Source: Candidatus Enterococcus stercoripullorum
Lineage (GTDB): Bacteria > Bacillota > Bacilli > Lactobacillales > Enterococcaceae
DNA: 63,942 nt
NCBI GenBank assembly: GCA_019120335.1
Contig: DWVH01000011.1
Coordinates: 1 to 63,942 of the forward strand
Reading direction: 5' to 3'
The translations under genes and the position numbers were made by a program. Below the pieces are notes generated by a model that was not told the origin of the DNA, made no database searches, and was given only the letters and a program-made list of their open reading frames with translations. Shown here piece after piece: positions 9,137 to 16,639 of this stretch. Positions within the stretch are counted from its first letter, which is position 1. Every line of letters starts with the position of its first letter.

Positions 9137-9956
9137 CTGAGGGACGGAATAATACTACAATAAAAATAGCAAGACCGCCAAGCAACAATCTTATTTGGAG
9201 GGATAAAGTAAATGTATTTAGATAAGTTTTTATAATGTTTTTTACTTTTTGATATATAAATGAAAAAACATATCCATATGCAATAAGAATGGGTAAAAAT
9301 ACCAATTGTTGCATTTTAAAATGAACCGTGCCCATCTTTGTAATAAATGAAGGTTGATCGCTCAAACGCATGAGTATGAAAAACAATCCCACACCATTGA
9401 TAATATACAAGATATTTAATATTTTTTTCTTCTTTAAATCCATTTTAAACGTATTTTCAGAATAAGATAATAAAAAACGTGTAGGATGTAAAAAATACTT
9501 CAATCGATGTTTCCAATTTTGTGAAAAAATTTGCTCATAATTCGCATTGATAAAACGCATTTTATCCGCTTGCCAAACTGAACATGCAATGACCGCCCCT
9601 AGTAAAGGTGCTTCTGGACCTACCCCTGCTCCACTCATCAGAACAAGTAATGCCACAATTAAACTTCGCCAAAATTTATGATAAATTACTTTTTGGCTTG
9701 TTTTCATTTCCTTCATCGCATCATGTGTCGTAATGGGTAAATTTCCCCAACGCTTTTTCAATCTATATACAACAGCTGTACAGCCAAATACAACCAAAAA
9801 CGTATAAAAAACACGTAATACAGGATTTGAAAACGAAACATGCCAAATTGCATGAGAAAAATTCCCTTCAAGCATAATAAATGTGTATGACATTAAACTA
9901 ATCAGCGAACTTAAAAATAATCCATACACAAAAAATACCATTTTTTTCAATTGCAT
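9114..9956 (-). pseudogene. ClC-type chloride channel, N-terminal part (frameshifted)
   Basis: This 280-codon frame starts MQLKKMVFFVYGLF and carries several hydrophobic helices. It contains GAGVGPEAPLLGAV, the ClC ion-path motif (GxEGP variant, here G-V-G-P-E-A-P). The frame stops soon after LFRPSVDVF, where the family continues with the SGQ segment found in the adjacent frame at 8735-9136. Rejoined, the protein would be about 400 residues, the usual size for small prokaryotic ClC transporters. The start overlaps the tmcAL stop by 10 bases, so the gene is translationally coupled to the RNA-modification operon. Family assignment is fairly firm; function of the split form is doubtful. Confidence 0.72.
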
Positions 9957-11122
9957 CTATCCTTCAACATTTTAATCATTGTTCTAAAATTTTGTTCTTG
10001 AATGTGTGGATTTGCCAATCGATAGACCTCATCTGATCGAATCGTCAACGAAAGACGAGTAGCCTCGACTTTACCCACTCTAGTAATTAACGGGTAAGGC
10101 ACTTGTTTTTTCACTTTATTTAAATATCCTTGTCCTTTTTCAGTAAAGCCTAATATTCTTATACTTGGAGTTTGCCAAGCATTTCGAATCTCTTCCTTGC
10201 GCACATTTAACAAGCAATATAACAATAAGCGCTGAATACGCGTTTGACTATATCGTTTGCTTTTAAGCTGATTGATTAAAGATTCATAAGAAAAACAGCT
10301 TCGAATAAGCTTCTTCATTCTGAAAGCTAGACCTTCTTCCATTTGATAAATTTGCTGTAATTCTGCTAAATCCATCGTTAATAGACGAAATTTTAAATAT
10401 GGAAAGAAATCTTCTAAACAAACTTTCCGTTCGGTTAAATGATCCAAAGAACTAGACGGCACATAAGGGATAATTTCTTCTCCACGAAAGATTCCGCGAC
10501 GAATAGCCGTAGCACTTGCAATCCTAGACTCTCCTAATTTTTGTTCATGATAACCACTCTCGATCCGAGGAATAGCTAATAAAGTCATTGGTTTGAGTAG
10601 TTGACTATTCGCTTTTGCATAGCTCAATCCTAGAATATGGTTTGGTTGCTTATGATCAAAAGGAATGTCTATTTCTAAAGCTTGAAAAATACGAATCATA
10701 TTTTCAGCATAAGAAAGCTTTTCGTCAGCCATTTGATGAAAAAGTTGGTTTAACTGTTGATGATTTTGATGTAAAAATTGACCAATATGCTGATAATCCA
10801 TTTTCTCCTGGCTATCCGTTCCAAAACAAAGACTATCGCAACCAATCGCCGCAAGCATCATTACCCCGCCTTGTGCGAAATAATCCGCAGACTGAACTGC
10901 CCATTCAAACGGTAACTCTAAAACAATATCCGCCCCATTTTGTAAGGCACTATTTGCTCGTTGCCACTTATCAATAATCGCCGCTTCCCCACGCTGTAAA
11001 AAATTTCCACTCATCGCACAGATAATGACATCAGCTTGGGATTTACAACGTGCTTGCTCCAAATGATATCGATGTCCATTATGAAACGGATTATACTCAA
11101 CAATAACGCCACAGGCTTTCAT
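9947..11122 (-). CDS. tmcAL: tRNA(Met) cytidine acetate ligase TmcAL (YlbM)
   Basis: TmcAL activates acetate with ATP and forms N4-acetylcytidine at the wobble position of elongator tRNA-Met. The 391-residue protein begins MKACGVIVEYNPFHNGH, with the nucleotidyltransferase HxGH motif in NPFHNGH. AMSGNFLQRGEAAIIDKW and NGADIVLELPF are family blocks, and a later SATAIRRGI segment is the second nucleotide-binding site. The start at 11122 is preceded by AAGGAGG at 6-7 bases; an upstream in-frame ATG (11128) would touch the ribosome site. It follows the methyltransferase gene by 65 bases, in the usual place at the end of the yqe operon. Confidence 0.93.
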   Translation of the reverse strand: MKACGVIVEYNPFHNGHRYHLEQARCKSQADVIICAMSGNFLQRGEAAIIDKWQRANSALQNGADIVLELPFEWAVQSADYFAQGGVMMLAAIGCDSLCFGTDSQEKMDYQHIGQFLHQNHQQLNQLFHQMADEKLSYAENMIRIFQALEIDIPFDHKQPNHILGLSYAKANSQLLKPMTLLAIPRIESGYHEQKLGESRIASATAIRRGIFRGEEIIPYVPSSSLDHLTERKVCLEDFFPYLKFRLLTMDLAELQQIYQMEEGLAFRMKKLIRSCFSYESLINQLKSKRYSQTRIQRLLLYCLLNVRKEEIRNAWQTPSIRILGFTEKGQGYLNKVKKQVPYPLITRVGKVEATRLSLTIRSDEVYRLANPHIQEQNFRTMIKMLKDRCN

Positions 11123-11187
11123 ATACATCCTCCTTCGCAAATAAAAAAGATGATTGAACTTGCCAACCATCTTTTCTTTTTACTGTA

Positions 11188-11922
11188 TTATTTTTCACAG
11201 ACAAAGAACCAACGGCGACTTTTTTCATTTGGTTCGCTATCGATAAAATCAGCATAAGCTTCCACTTTTGTAAAGCCTGCATTTTCTAACATCATTAAAT
11301 ATTGATTTAATGGATAGGTTCTTTCGCGATGAATCTCGTCACGGCGTTCAAATAAGCCTTCATCATTTTGTACAAAGAACGTTAAAAAATGCTCAATACT
11401 ATGTGGCATATCCACAGCATAACTATCCCATAAGAAAGCAAAATCCTCTGTTTGATAATGATAGCTATAGTCTGGAAAAACTTCATCAATTTGATAAGTA
11501 GAATGCACATCAAAAATAAAGATGCCATTCTCTTCTAAGATTTGATACACACCATCGAAAACCTGTTGTACTGCTTGTTCATCTTCCATATAGCAAATGG
11601 AGTCAGAAAAACAAGTCACCGCCTCATATGTATCAATGTCCGTTAAATCTAACATATCCCCTTCAACAAACTGAATATCGACACCGGCTTCTTGCGCCCG
11701 TGAACTAGCAATCATCAACATTTCTTCAGATAAATCTAAAGCCGTCACATCAAATCCACCTTTAGCAAAGTCCAAAGCTAATGCACCAGTCCCACAAGCG
11801 AGTTCTAAAATTTTCTTACGGTCACCTAAAAACCGCAATGAAAAGTCTAACCAACGTTGATATAACGATGTATCCATGACTTCATCATAGACAAAGGCAA
11901 AGGTCTCATAAGCCACTGTCAT
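11188..11922 (-). CDS. SAM-dependent methyltransferase (YqeM type)
   Basis: A 244-residue class I methyltransferase. The SAM-binding motif I is ILELACGTGALALDFAKGG, followed by VTALDLSEEML (acidic loop, motif II) and a later YEAVTCFSDSICYM segment. This gene always follows rsfS in the Firmicute yqe operon, where it is called yqeM; its substrate is not established. The start overlaps the end of rsfS by 17 bases, so translation is coupled. Alternative starts inside the overlap are possible. Length and motifs are complete. Confidence 0.88.
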   Translation of the reverse strand: MTVAYETFAFVYDEVMDTSLYQRWLDFSLRFLGDRKKILELACGTGALALDFAKGGFDVTALDLSEEMLMIASSRAQEAGVDIQFVEGDMLDLTDIDTYEAVTCFSDSICYMEDEQAVQQVFDGVYQILEENGIFIFDVHSTYQIDEVFPDYSYHYQTEDFAFLWDSYAVDMPHSIEHFLTFFVQNDEGLFERRDEIHRERTYPLNQYLMMLENAGFTKVEAYADFIDSEPNEKSRRWFFVCEK

Positions 11923-12274
11923 TCACAACCATTTCACTTAAATCTACTAGTGGAGCATCTGACCAAAGTTTTTCTAATTGATAAAATTCTCGTTCACTTT
12001 GATTAAAGACATGAACAATCACATCACCTAAATCGATCAAGACCCACTTGCTAGCCTCTTTTCCTTCAACACGTTTGACATCCACTTGATTTTTGTAAGC
12101 CTGTTCGACCACTTCATCGACAATTGCATTGATACGACGGTCAGTATTTCCCGAACATATCACAAAATAATCAGCTAATAGTGAAACTTCACGGACATCT
12201 AACGCAATGATATCTTGTGCGTGTTTGTCATCTACTGCTTTTACAGCTATTTCTAAAATTTGTTTGCTTTCTAT
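11906..12274 (-). CDS. rsfS: Ribosomal silencing factor RsfS
   Basis: RsfS binds ribosomal protein uL14 and blocks subunit joining in starvation. The conserved frame opens at codons reading IESKQILEIAVKAVD, then LDVREVSLLADYFVICSGN, and ends in the LVDLSEMV segment; about 122 residues, the normal family size. No ATG, GTG or TTG exists in frame until GTG at 12163, which would remove the first 37 residues, including half of the conserved core. A perfect AGGAGG lies 8 bases before an ATA codon (12274) and 2 bases before an ATT (12280). I therefore place the start at ATA 12274, a non-canonical start. It follows yqeK by 12 bases. Confidence 0.85.
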   Translation of the reverse strand: MESKQILEIAVKAVDDKHAQDIIALDVREVSLLADYFVICSGNTDRRINAIVDEVVEQAYKNQVDVKRVEGKEASKWVLIDLGDVIVHVFNQSEREFYQLEKLWSDAPLVDLSEMVVNDSGL

Positions 12275-12286
12275 GGTAATCTCCTC

Positions 12287-12877
12287 CTAATGTTTGGCTA
12301 CGTAATAATTATACGTTTCTATCGTTTTTGGATGAATCGCTTGGCATTTTGAAATTAAAAATTGTAAAGTATGCGTTAATTCATAGCGCACTGCCGCTTC
12401 TAAATCAGTAATGGCTAATTGTCGCGCTTCTTCTACTCCTGGAAATTGACGGTTTTTCTCTACATAATCTGCTACAAAAATTACTTTATCTAACAGACTC
12501 ATTGCTCGTGAGCCCGTCGTATGCACGCGTATTGCTTGCAAAATTTCTTGATCATCCACACCTAATTCATCGCATACAAATTCTGCTCCGACAACACCAT
12601 GCCAAATCGCATTATTCCATTTTAATAAGGATGGGCTGAGCTGTTTGCGTTCAATCTCAAAGATAAAATCATCATCGCTACGTTCTTTGGCATAATCATG
12701 ACATAAAGCTGCGATACTGGCTTTATTGGGATCCGCACCATATTTTTTCGCTAGAGCCACTGCCATCTCCTCTACACCCAGTACATGCACAAATCGCTTT
12801 TCACTCATTTGCATCTGTACTTGTTGCATCAATTCTTCACGCATCGCTGGATTATATTTTGCTACATCAACTTTCAA
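12287..12877 (-). CDS. yqeK: HD-domain diadenosine tetraphosphate hydrolase YqeK
   Basis: YqeK is a symmetrical Ap4A hydrolase that splits diadenosine tetraphosphate into two ADP. The 196-residue protein has the HD phosphohydrolase metal-binding motif in AALCHDYAKERSDD, an upstream histidine in KRFVHVLGVEE and a later metal-ligand histidine near WHGVVGAEFV and VHTTGSRAMS. The length fits the family. Its start overlaps nadD by 11 bases, and it sits between nadD and rsfS as in Bacillus and enterococci. It is cytosolic and probably linked to nucleotide stress signalling. Confidence 0.92.
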   Translation of the reverse strand: MKVDVAKYNPAMREELMQQVQMQMSEKRFVHVLGVEEMAVALAKKYGADPNKASIAALCHDYAKERSDDDFIFEIERKQLSPSLLKWNNAIWHGVVGAEFVCDELGVDDQEILQAIRVHTTGSRAMSLLDKVIFVADYVEKNRQFPGVEEARQLAITDLEAAVRYELTHTLQFLISKCQAIHPKTIETYNYYVAKH

Positions 12878-13499
12878 GATAAAGCCCCTTTTCTAAAATA
12901 TAATTTCGCACAGTCTCAGGTACAAGATAACGTATCGAACACCCTTGCGCAATCTTTTTACGGATTAAACTAGAAGATAAATCCATCATCGGTGCATCTA
13001 ACCAAATAATGGGATACGGGGTGTCAATCGAATAACCTGGCCTTTTGACTCCTACAAATTGCACCATTTCGACTAATTCATCGACTTTATACCACTTTGG
13101 TAAATATTCTACCATATCACCACCAATGATAAAATAATAATCGGTATCAGGATTTTGGGCAATCAATGCTTTCATGGTGTCATAAGTATAGCTTTTTCCT
13201 TTGCGTTGTAACTCGGCTTGTTCGATATCAAATAAAGGATTGTCAGCGATGGCTAATTTTAACATGTTTAATCGGTGGTCAGCCTCAATCGTGTCCTTTT
13301 CATCAACATGGGGCGGTAAATATTCAGGCATCAGATAGACCTTTTCTAAATTCAAAGCCGTCCCCACTTGATCGGCAATTAATAAATGCTGATTGTGAAC
13401 CGGATTAAAATTGCCACCTAATAGGCCTACCTGCTTTCTTGGCTGCATGGTTTGTACTTGAATTAATGGTTCAACTTCAGTGATAAACTTTGCTTTCAA
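12867..13499 (-). CDS. nadD: Nicotinate-nucleotide adenylyltransferase NadD
   Basis: NadD makes deamido-NAD from nicotinate mononucleotide and ATP, a required step in NAD synthesis. The nucleotidyltransferase signature GGNFNPVHNQH contains the catalytic HxxH, and SSSLIRKKI is the second conserved block. The protein has about 210 residues. I prefer a TTG start at 13499 (MKAKFITEVEPL), because the GAGGG ribosome-like site lies about 9 bases upstream; the ATG at 13508 directly abuts that site. The start is therefore only moderately certain. It lies between yhbY and yqeK in the canonical operon. Confidence 0.92.
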   Translation of the reverse strand: MKAKFITEVEPLIQVQTMQPRKQVGLLGGNFNPVHNQHLLIADQVGTALNLEKVYLMPEYLPPHVDEKDTIEADHRLNMLKLAIADNPLFDIEQAELQRKGKSYTYDTMKALIAQNPDTDYYFIIGGDMVEYLPKWYKVDELVEMVQFVGVKRPGYSIDTPYPIIWLDAPMMDLSSSLIRKKIAQGCSIRYLVPETVRNYILEKGLYLES

Positions 13500-13521
13500 A
13501 CAATTCATCCCTCATCTAATC

Positions 13522-13830
13522 TTACAATAATTTCAATTGTTGCGTCAGGCGTTGGTATTTTTCTTTACTTGAAGCTTTGTATAAAACAATGACCCGCCCG
13601 ATGACTTGTACGACTTCACTGTTTGTCGCTTGTGCAATCTCTAATGCGGCTTCATCTGCTACTTCATCGGTATTTTGTAACAATGAAACTTTGATTAATT
13701 CGCGTTTTTCTAGCGCTTCAGCAATTTGGGTATTCATTGCTTCATTTACGCCACCTTTACCAATTTGAAAAATCGGTTGTAAATGATGGGCTTGACTTCT
13801 TAAAAATCTCTTTTGTTTTCCCGTTAACAT
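13522..13830 (-). CDS. yhbY: CRM-domain RNA-binding protein YhbY
   Basis: A 102-residue protein consisting of one CRM (YhbY) domain, starting MLTGKQKRFLRSQAHHLQP. The GKGGVNEAM loop is the conserved GxxG RNA-binding signature, and REL-IKVSLL and the VIGRVIVLYK strand complete the fold. Family members bind pre-50S ribosomal particles. It lies between yqeH, a 30S-assembly GTPase, and nadD, with short spacers, in the conserved ribosome-assembly operon. Confidence 0.93.
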   Translation of the reverse strand: MLTGKQKRFLRSQAHHLQPIFQIGKGGVNEAMNTQIAEALEKRELIKVSLLQNTDEVADEAALEIAQATNSEVVQVIGRVIVLYKASSKEKYQRLTQQLKLL

Positions 13831-13846
13831 ATCTTTCTCACTTTCT

Positions 13847-14956
13847 TTATATTAATGCTTTACGAACAATAACGTCGACTCCCTTAGGTGCATATCCAGC
13901 TACAATTCCTGGTTGGCGAACTGTAATCCAACCAAGCCCGGCAAAGACGACATCTGTTTTTTCTTTAATTGCAAATTCAAATCGCACCAATTCTGGAAAA
14001 TCAGCAACTTCATCTTTTTGCGGCGGGGTTAATAAACTACCCACATGTTTTTGGTAAAATTCATCTGCTCCTTGCATTTTGGTACGATGAATATTTAAAT
14101 CATTCGAAACATAAGCGACAAATGAACCTTTCTCTCCGCTCACATAGTCAAATCGTGCCAAACCGCCTAAAAAGAGCGTTTGACCTTCATTTAGCTGATA
14201 AACTTTTGGCTTAATTTCTTTTTGTGGTGCAGTTAGTTTCAAATCTTTTTTCCCTAAGTAATGCGCCATTTGATGACGATGGATAATCCCCGGTGTGTCA
14301 ATCAAAAAGTGCCCATCATCAAGGGGAATCTCAATCTTATCTAAAGTCGTTCCTGGAAAACGTGAAGTCGTAATTACATCTTTCACATTGGCAACTTTAG
14401 CGATAATTTGATTGATTAAAGTTGATTTTCCAACATTGGTTACACCTACAACATACACATCACGGTCCTCGCGGTATGCTTCTATTTTTTCTAGTACTTC
14501 ATCCATTTCATGGGCTTTTTTCGCACTTGTCAGTAAGATATCCACTGGACGCAAGCCTAATTCATGGGCACGTTCTCGCATCCATTGGGTTAATTTCCCA
14601 CGTTTTAATGATTTTGGCAAGACGTCCACTTTATTGCCAATCATTAACACTGGATTCTTGCCAACAAAACGATGCAAGCCAGGAATGATCGAACCATTAA
14701 AATCAAAAATATCCACGACATTGACAATTAAGGCGTCATGATTCCCTATTTCATTTAATAAACGTAAAAAATCGTCATCGGTAAGGGAGACATCTTGAAT
14801 TTCGTTATAATGGCGCAATCTAAAACAACGTTGGCAATAGACTTCACCACTAGCAATTCCTTTTTCTAGTGCGGACTTAGGTGTATAGCCTAACTCACTG
14901 GGATTTTCTGTTTGGATTTGTGCGCCACAACCAATACAATGTAAGGCTTCACTCAT
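13847..14956 (-). CDS. yqeH: Circularly permuted GTPase YqeH, 30S ribosome biogenesis
   Basis: YqeH is needed for 30S subunit assembly. The 369-residue protein starts with a zinc finger (CIGCG and CQRCF). The G motifs appear in permuted order: G4 (NKVDVLPK) precedes G1 (GVTNVGKSTLIN), then G3 (IDTPG). The C-terminal domain is the expected RNA-contacting part. I place the start at ATG 14956 (MSEALHCIGCG), with GGAG about 10 bases before it. The gene overlaps yqeG by eight bases, indicating coupling. It is complete and typical. Confidence 0.93.
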   Translation of the reverse strand: MSEALHCIGCGAQIQTENPSELGYTPKSALEKGIASGEVYCQRCFRLRHYNEIQDVSLTDDDFLRLLNEIGNHDALIVNVVDIFDFNGSIIPGLHRFVGKNPVLMIGNKVDVLPKSLKRGKLTQWMRERAHELGLRPVDILLTSAKKAHEMDEVLEKIEAYREDRDVYVVGVTNVGKSTLINQIIAKVANVKDVITTSRFPGTTLDKIEIPLDDGHFLIDTPGIIHRHQMAHYLGKKDLKLTAPQKEIKPKVYQLNEGQTLFLGGLARFDYVSGEKGSFVAYVSNDLNIHRTKMQGADEFYQKHVGSLLTPPQKDEVADFPELVRFEFAIKEKTDVVFAGLGWITVRQPGIVAGYAPKGVDVIVRKALI

Positions 14957-15482
14957 TTTCAATTGCTCCTTTCCAAATCATATCGTGATGTCTTTTCAAC
15001 AAATGATTCATCACTATTTTTTCACGCATTCGATTAATTCTAGTATTCCAAGCATCTGTTTTAACAATCGGTTTCACCAAGACACTGCGTACCTTGGCTG
15101 CATGGGAAGCACGTATATCAGTCATTAATTGATCGCCTACCATAATGACTTGTTCAGGCTTCAAATTCAACTGTCTGATTGCACGACGAATGCCTAAGCC
15201 AAATGGTTTCATCGCTCTAGAAATAAAGTCAAGGCCAAATGGTTTTACCGCCCGTGCAACTCGGCTTGCTTTATTGTTTGAAACAACAATCACCGGAATA
15301 TTCGCCTCTTTCATTTCCTCTAACCATGCCCGTAATTCAGGCGTACCATCTGGATTATTCCAAGCAATTAAAGTATTATCTAAATCTGTTAAAACAGCCT
15401 TAATTCCTAATTTTTTCAATTGTTCGGGGGTAATTTGATAAATCGACGACACCATCCAAGTCGGTTTATATTTTAAAAACAT
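14949..15482 (-). CDS. yqeG: HAD-superfamily phosphatase YqeG
   Basis: A 177-residue HAD (subclass IIIA) phosphatase. Motif I is DLDNTLIAW, with the nucleophile Asp and the DxD acid; motif II is the VVSNN segment; motif III/IV is MVGDQLMTDI. YqeG members resemble phosphatidylglycerophosphate phosphatases (GEP4/PGPase-like), though the substrate in Firmicutes is not settled. The ribosome site TTGGAG lies before the ATG at 15482. It opens the long operon that runs to the ClC channel and beyond. A four-codon mini-ORF with its own ribosome site precedes it at 15505-15519. Confidence 0.88.
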   Translation of the reverse strand: MFLKYKPTWMVSSIYQITPEQLKKLGIKAVLTDLDNTLIAWNNPDGTPELRAWLEEMKEANIPVIVVSNNKASRVARAVKPFGLDFISRAMKPFGLGIRRAIRQLNLKPEQVIMVGDQLMTDIRASHAAKVRSVLVKPIVKTDAWNTRINRMREKIVMNHLLKRHHDMIWKGAIENE

Positions 15483-15504
15483 AAAAACTCCAATCTACAA
15501 AAAT

Positions 15505-15519
15505 TTAGGAGCATCTCAT
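15505..15519 (-). other. Leader mini-ORF (Met-Arg-Cys-Ser) upstream of yqeG
   Basis: On the minus strand, AAGGAG is followed 7 bases later by ATG AGA TGC TCC TAA, that is codons 15519 down to 15505, just 22 bases ahead of the yqeG ATG. A 4-codon peptide with an ideal ribosome site is unusual and could be an attenuator, or just leftover sequence. A GGAG/CTCC pair around it (15508-15530) could form a small hairpin. Confidence 0.35.
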
Positions 15520-15543
15520 GCGGACACTCCTTGCTAAATAAAA

Positions 15544-15549
15544 ATTATA
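15544..15549 (-). promoter_or_regulatory. -10 element for the yqeG operon
   Basis: A perfect minus-strand TATAAT at 15544-15549, preceded by GTG. No good -35 was found at the usual 16-18 bases. It is well placed to start the yqeG-tmcAL operon. Confidence 0.5.
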
Positions 15550-15573
15550 CACTATTTACTTGTGAATTACTAG

Positions 15574-15615
15574 CAAAAAGGGATGAGCCCATTTTATGTG
15601 ACTCATCCTTTTGCA
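15574..15615. terminator. Bidirectional terminator between yqeG and the TA remnants
   Basis: A strong stem pairs AAAAAGGGATGAG with CTCATCCTTTTGC. T-runs exist in both readings. It would stop transcription arriving from the decayed toxin gene on the minus strand. Confidence 0.75.
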
Positions 15616-15692
15616 ACTTAATCAATGATTTATTGGAAGCTGAACTTTAGCTACTCACTTCTCTTTACGTTATCCATTTATCAATAAATCAT

Positions 15693-15998
15693 CTATCTGT
15701 AATCTTGCCTGCAATCAAGTACATAATCAACATAAACATTATTATCTTGTATCTGAAAAATAAGCAAATAGCATTCCCAAAATAAGATATAACGATATGA
15801 ATTTTTAGGAATAAACTCTCAAGAAAGCCATGGACATCTATGAGGCATAATTTCCAATGAATTTACTGTTTTTTCAAAGACTAAAGCGAGTCTTTTAGCG
15901 GCTTCAGGGCTAGCTTGAGCTAAAAAGGCAGCGTAAGAAACAAGCATGTGGGTAGCCTGATTAGATACGATGATATTATATTTACATTAATTTTTCAC
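15693..15998 (-). pseudogene. Decayed RelE/ParE-family toxin gene
   Basis: Reading leftward from the GTG at 15998, the frame is broken near its start, but from about 15980 it gives KYNIIVSNQATHMLVSYAA, then AAKRLALVFEKTVNSLEIMP and HRCPWLS. An in-frame TGA at 15819-15821 interrupts the reading, which then resumes as EFIPKNSYRYILFWECYLL and FQIQDNNVYVDYVLDCRQDY. That pattern matches enterococcal/streptococcal ParE/RelE (plasmid-stabilisation) toxins of about 100 residues. A good GGAG lies before the GTG. The stop codon and damaged start mean no functional toxin. It is partnered with the truncated antitoxin at 16063-16266. Confidence 0.75.
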
Positions 15999-16062
15999 GT
16001 GACGTCTCCTTAATCGCTTCTCACATCATTACTGTAACCTCATTTACAGAATATCTTTGACT

Positions 16063-16266
16063 TTAGTGTAACCTATCTTCCTCCACTGCAATTAATTCTT
16101 CGCGTAATTTTAACATTTTCTCTCTTCTGTTATAGGTTACGATATCCATAACAACCAAATCTCCTTCACAATTTTTGGTTAGGAAAATATACTCATCAGT
16201 TTTGCCGCACTCTTCAGCAATTTCGTTATAATTTTGACAAATTGCAGCAGATGAACGAATAATCAT
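16063..16266 (-). pseudogene. Truncated Phd/YefM-type antitoxin remnant
   Basis: An open frame of 67 codons, MIIRSSAAICQNYNEIAEE, matches the DNA-binding N-terminus of Phd/YefM antitoxins; KLREELIAVEEDRL is the start of the toxin-binding region. The frame then stops at HxStop, but another frame continues with SQRYSVNEVTVMM, a TGA stop, and EAIKET down to about 16003, as in intact homologues. So a frameshift and at least one stop codon have removed the toxin-neutralising C-terminus. A complete operator-binding N-terminus could still be expressed from the promoter at 16309-16335. The partner toxin gene is also broken. Confidence 0.7.
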
Positions 16267-16308
16267 AATAGTATCTCATCGTAAAATCAGTTATATTATT
16301 TTGATAAA

Positions 16309-16335
16309 ATTATACCTTTTTTACTATCTAGTCAA
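16309..16335 (-). promoter_or_regulatory. Promoter of the toxin-antitoxin remnant
   Basis: Minus-strand -35 TTGACT (16330-16335) and -10 TATAAT (16309-16314), but with a short spacer of 15 bases. Phd/YefM antitoxins usually autoregulate such a promoter. The stretch 16336-16440 shows no gene. Confidence 0.5.
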
Positions 16336-16439
16336 TTTTATTATCGATGAATACATTCTTAAAATCAAAAAAACAAAAAATCCGATAACTTTTAAGCTAA
16401 GTACCAATTTACTGACCACACTGCTTGACAAAGAGCCAC

Positions 16440-16633
16440 GTTACCAAAAAGAGGCTGACCCAAAAGTATTTTAGCAAGATAATTAAAAAAAGAAATCCTT
16501 ATGATGAAATAAATAATTAATAAAAGACAAAGAAAATCCGAATGTTCAACTTGATTACTCATAAAGTCAACAATGAACGTTCGGATTATTTATATACTCA
16601 TTTTTTATTAGAGACTAATGGGTCAGCCCCTTT
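16440..16633. repeat. Dispersed nested-inverted-repeat element, copy 2
   Basis: Outer inverted repeats AGAGGCTGACCCA (16450-16462) and TGGGTCAGCCCCT (16619-16631) bracket about 190 bases. Inside lies a second hairpin, with arms at 16535-16548 (starting aatccgaatgttca) and 16574-16587 (ending ttcggatt). The inner hairpin and its flanks match the copy at 498-625. No ORF is encoded, so it looks like a miniature non-autonomous element or a family of mobile terminators. Read on the minus strand, the inner hairpin is followed by a T-rich run, right after the amidase stop. Confidence 0.7.
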
Positions 16634-16639
16634 CGCACA

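Noticed and set aside
16418-16438. Possible ISL3-type element end (TTGACAAAGAGCC)
   Set aside because: It resembles an ISL3 terminal repeat but is a single, short match without a partner end or transposase.
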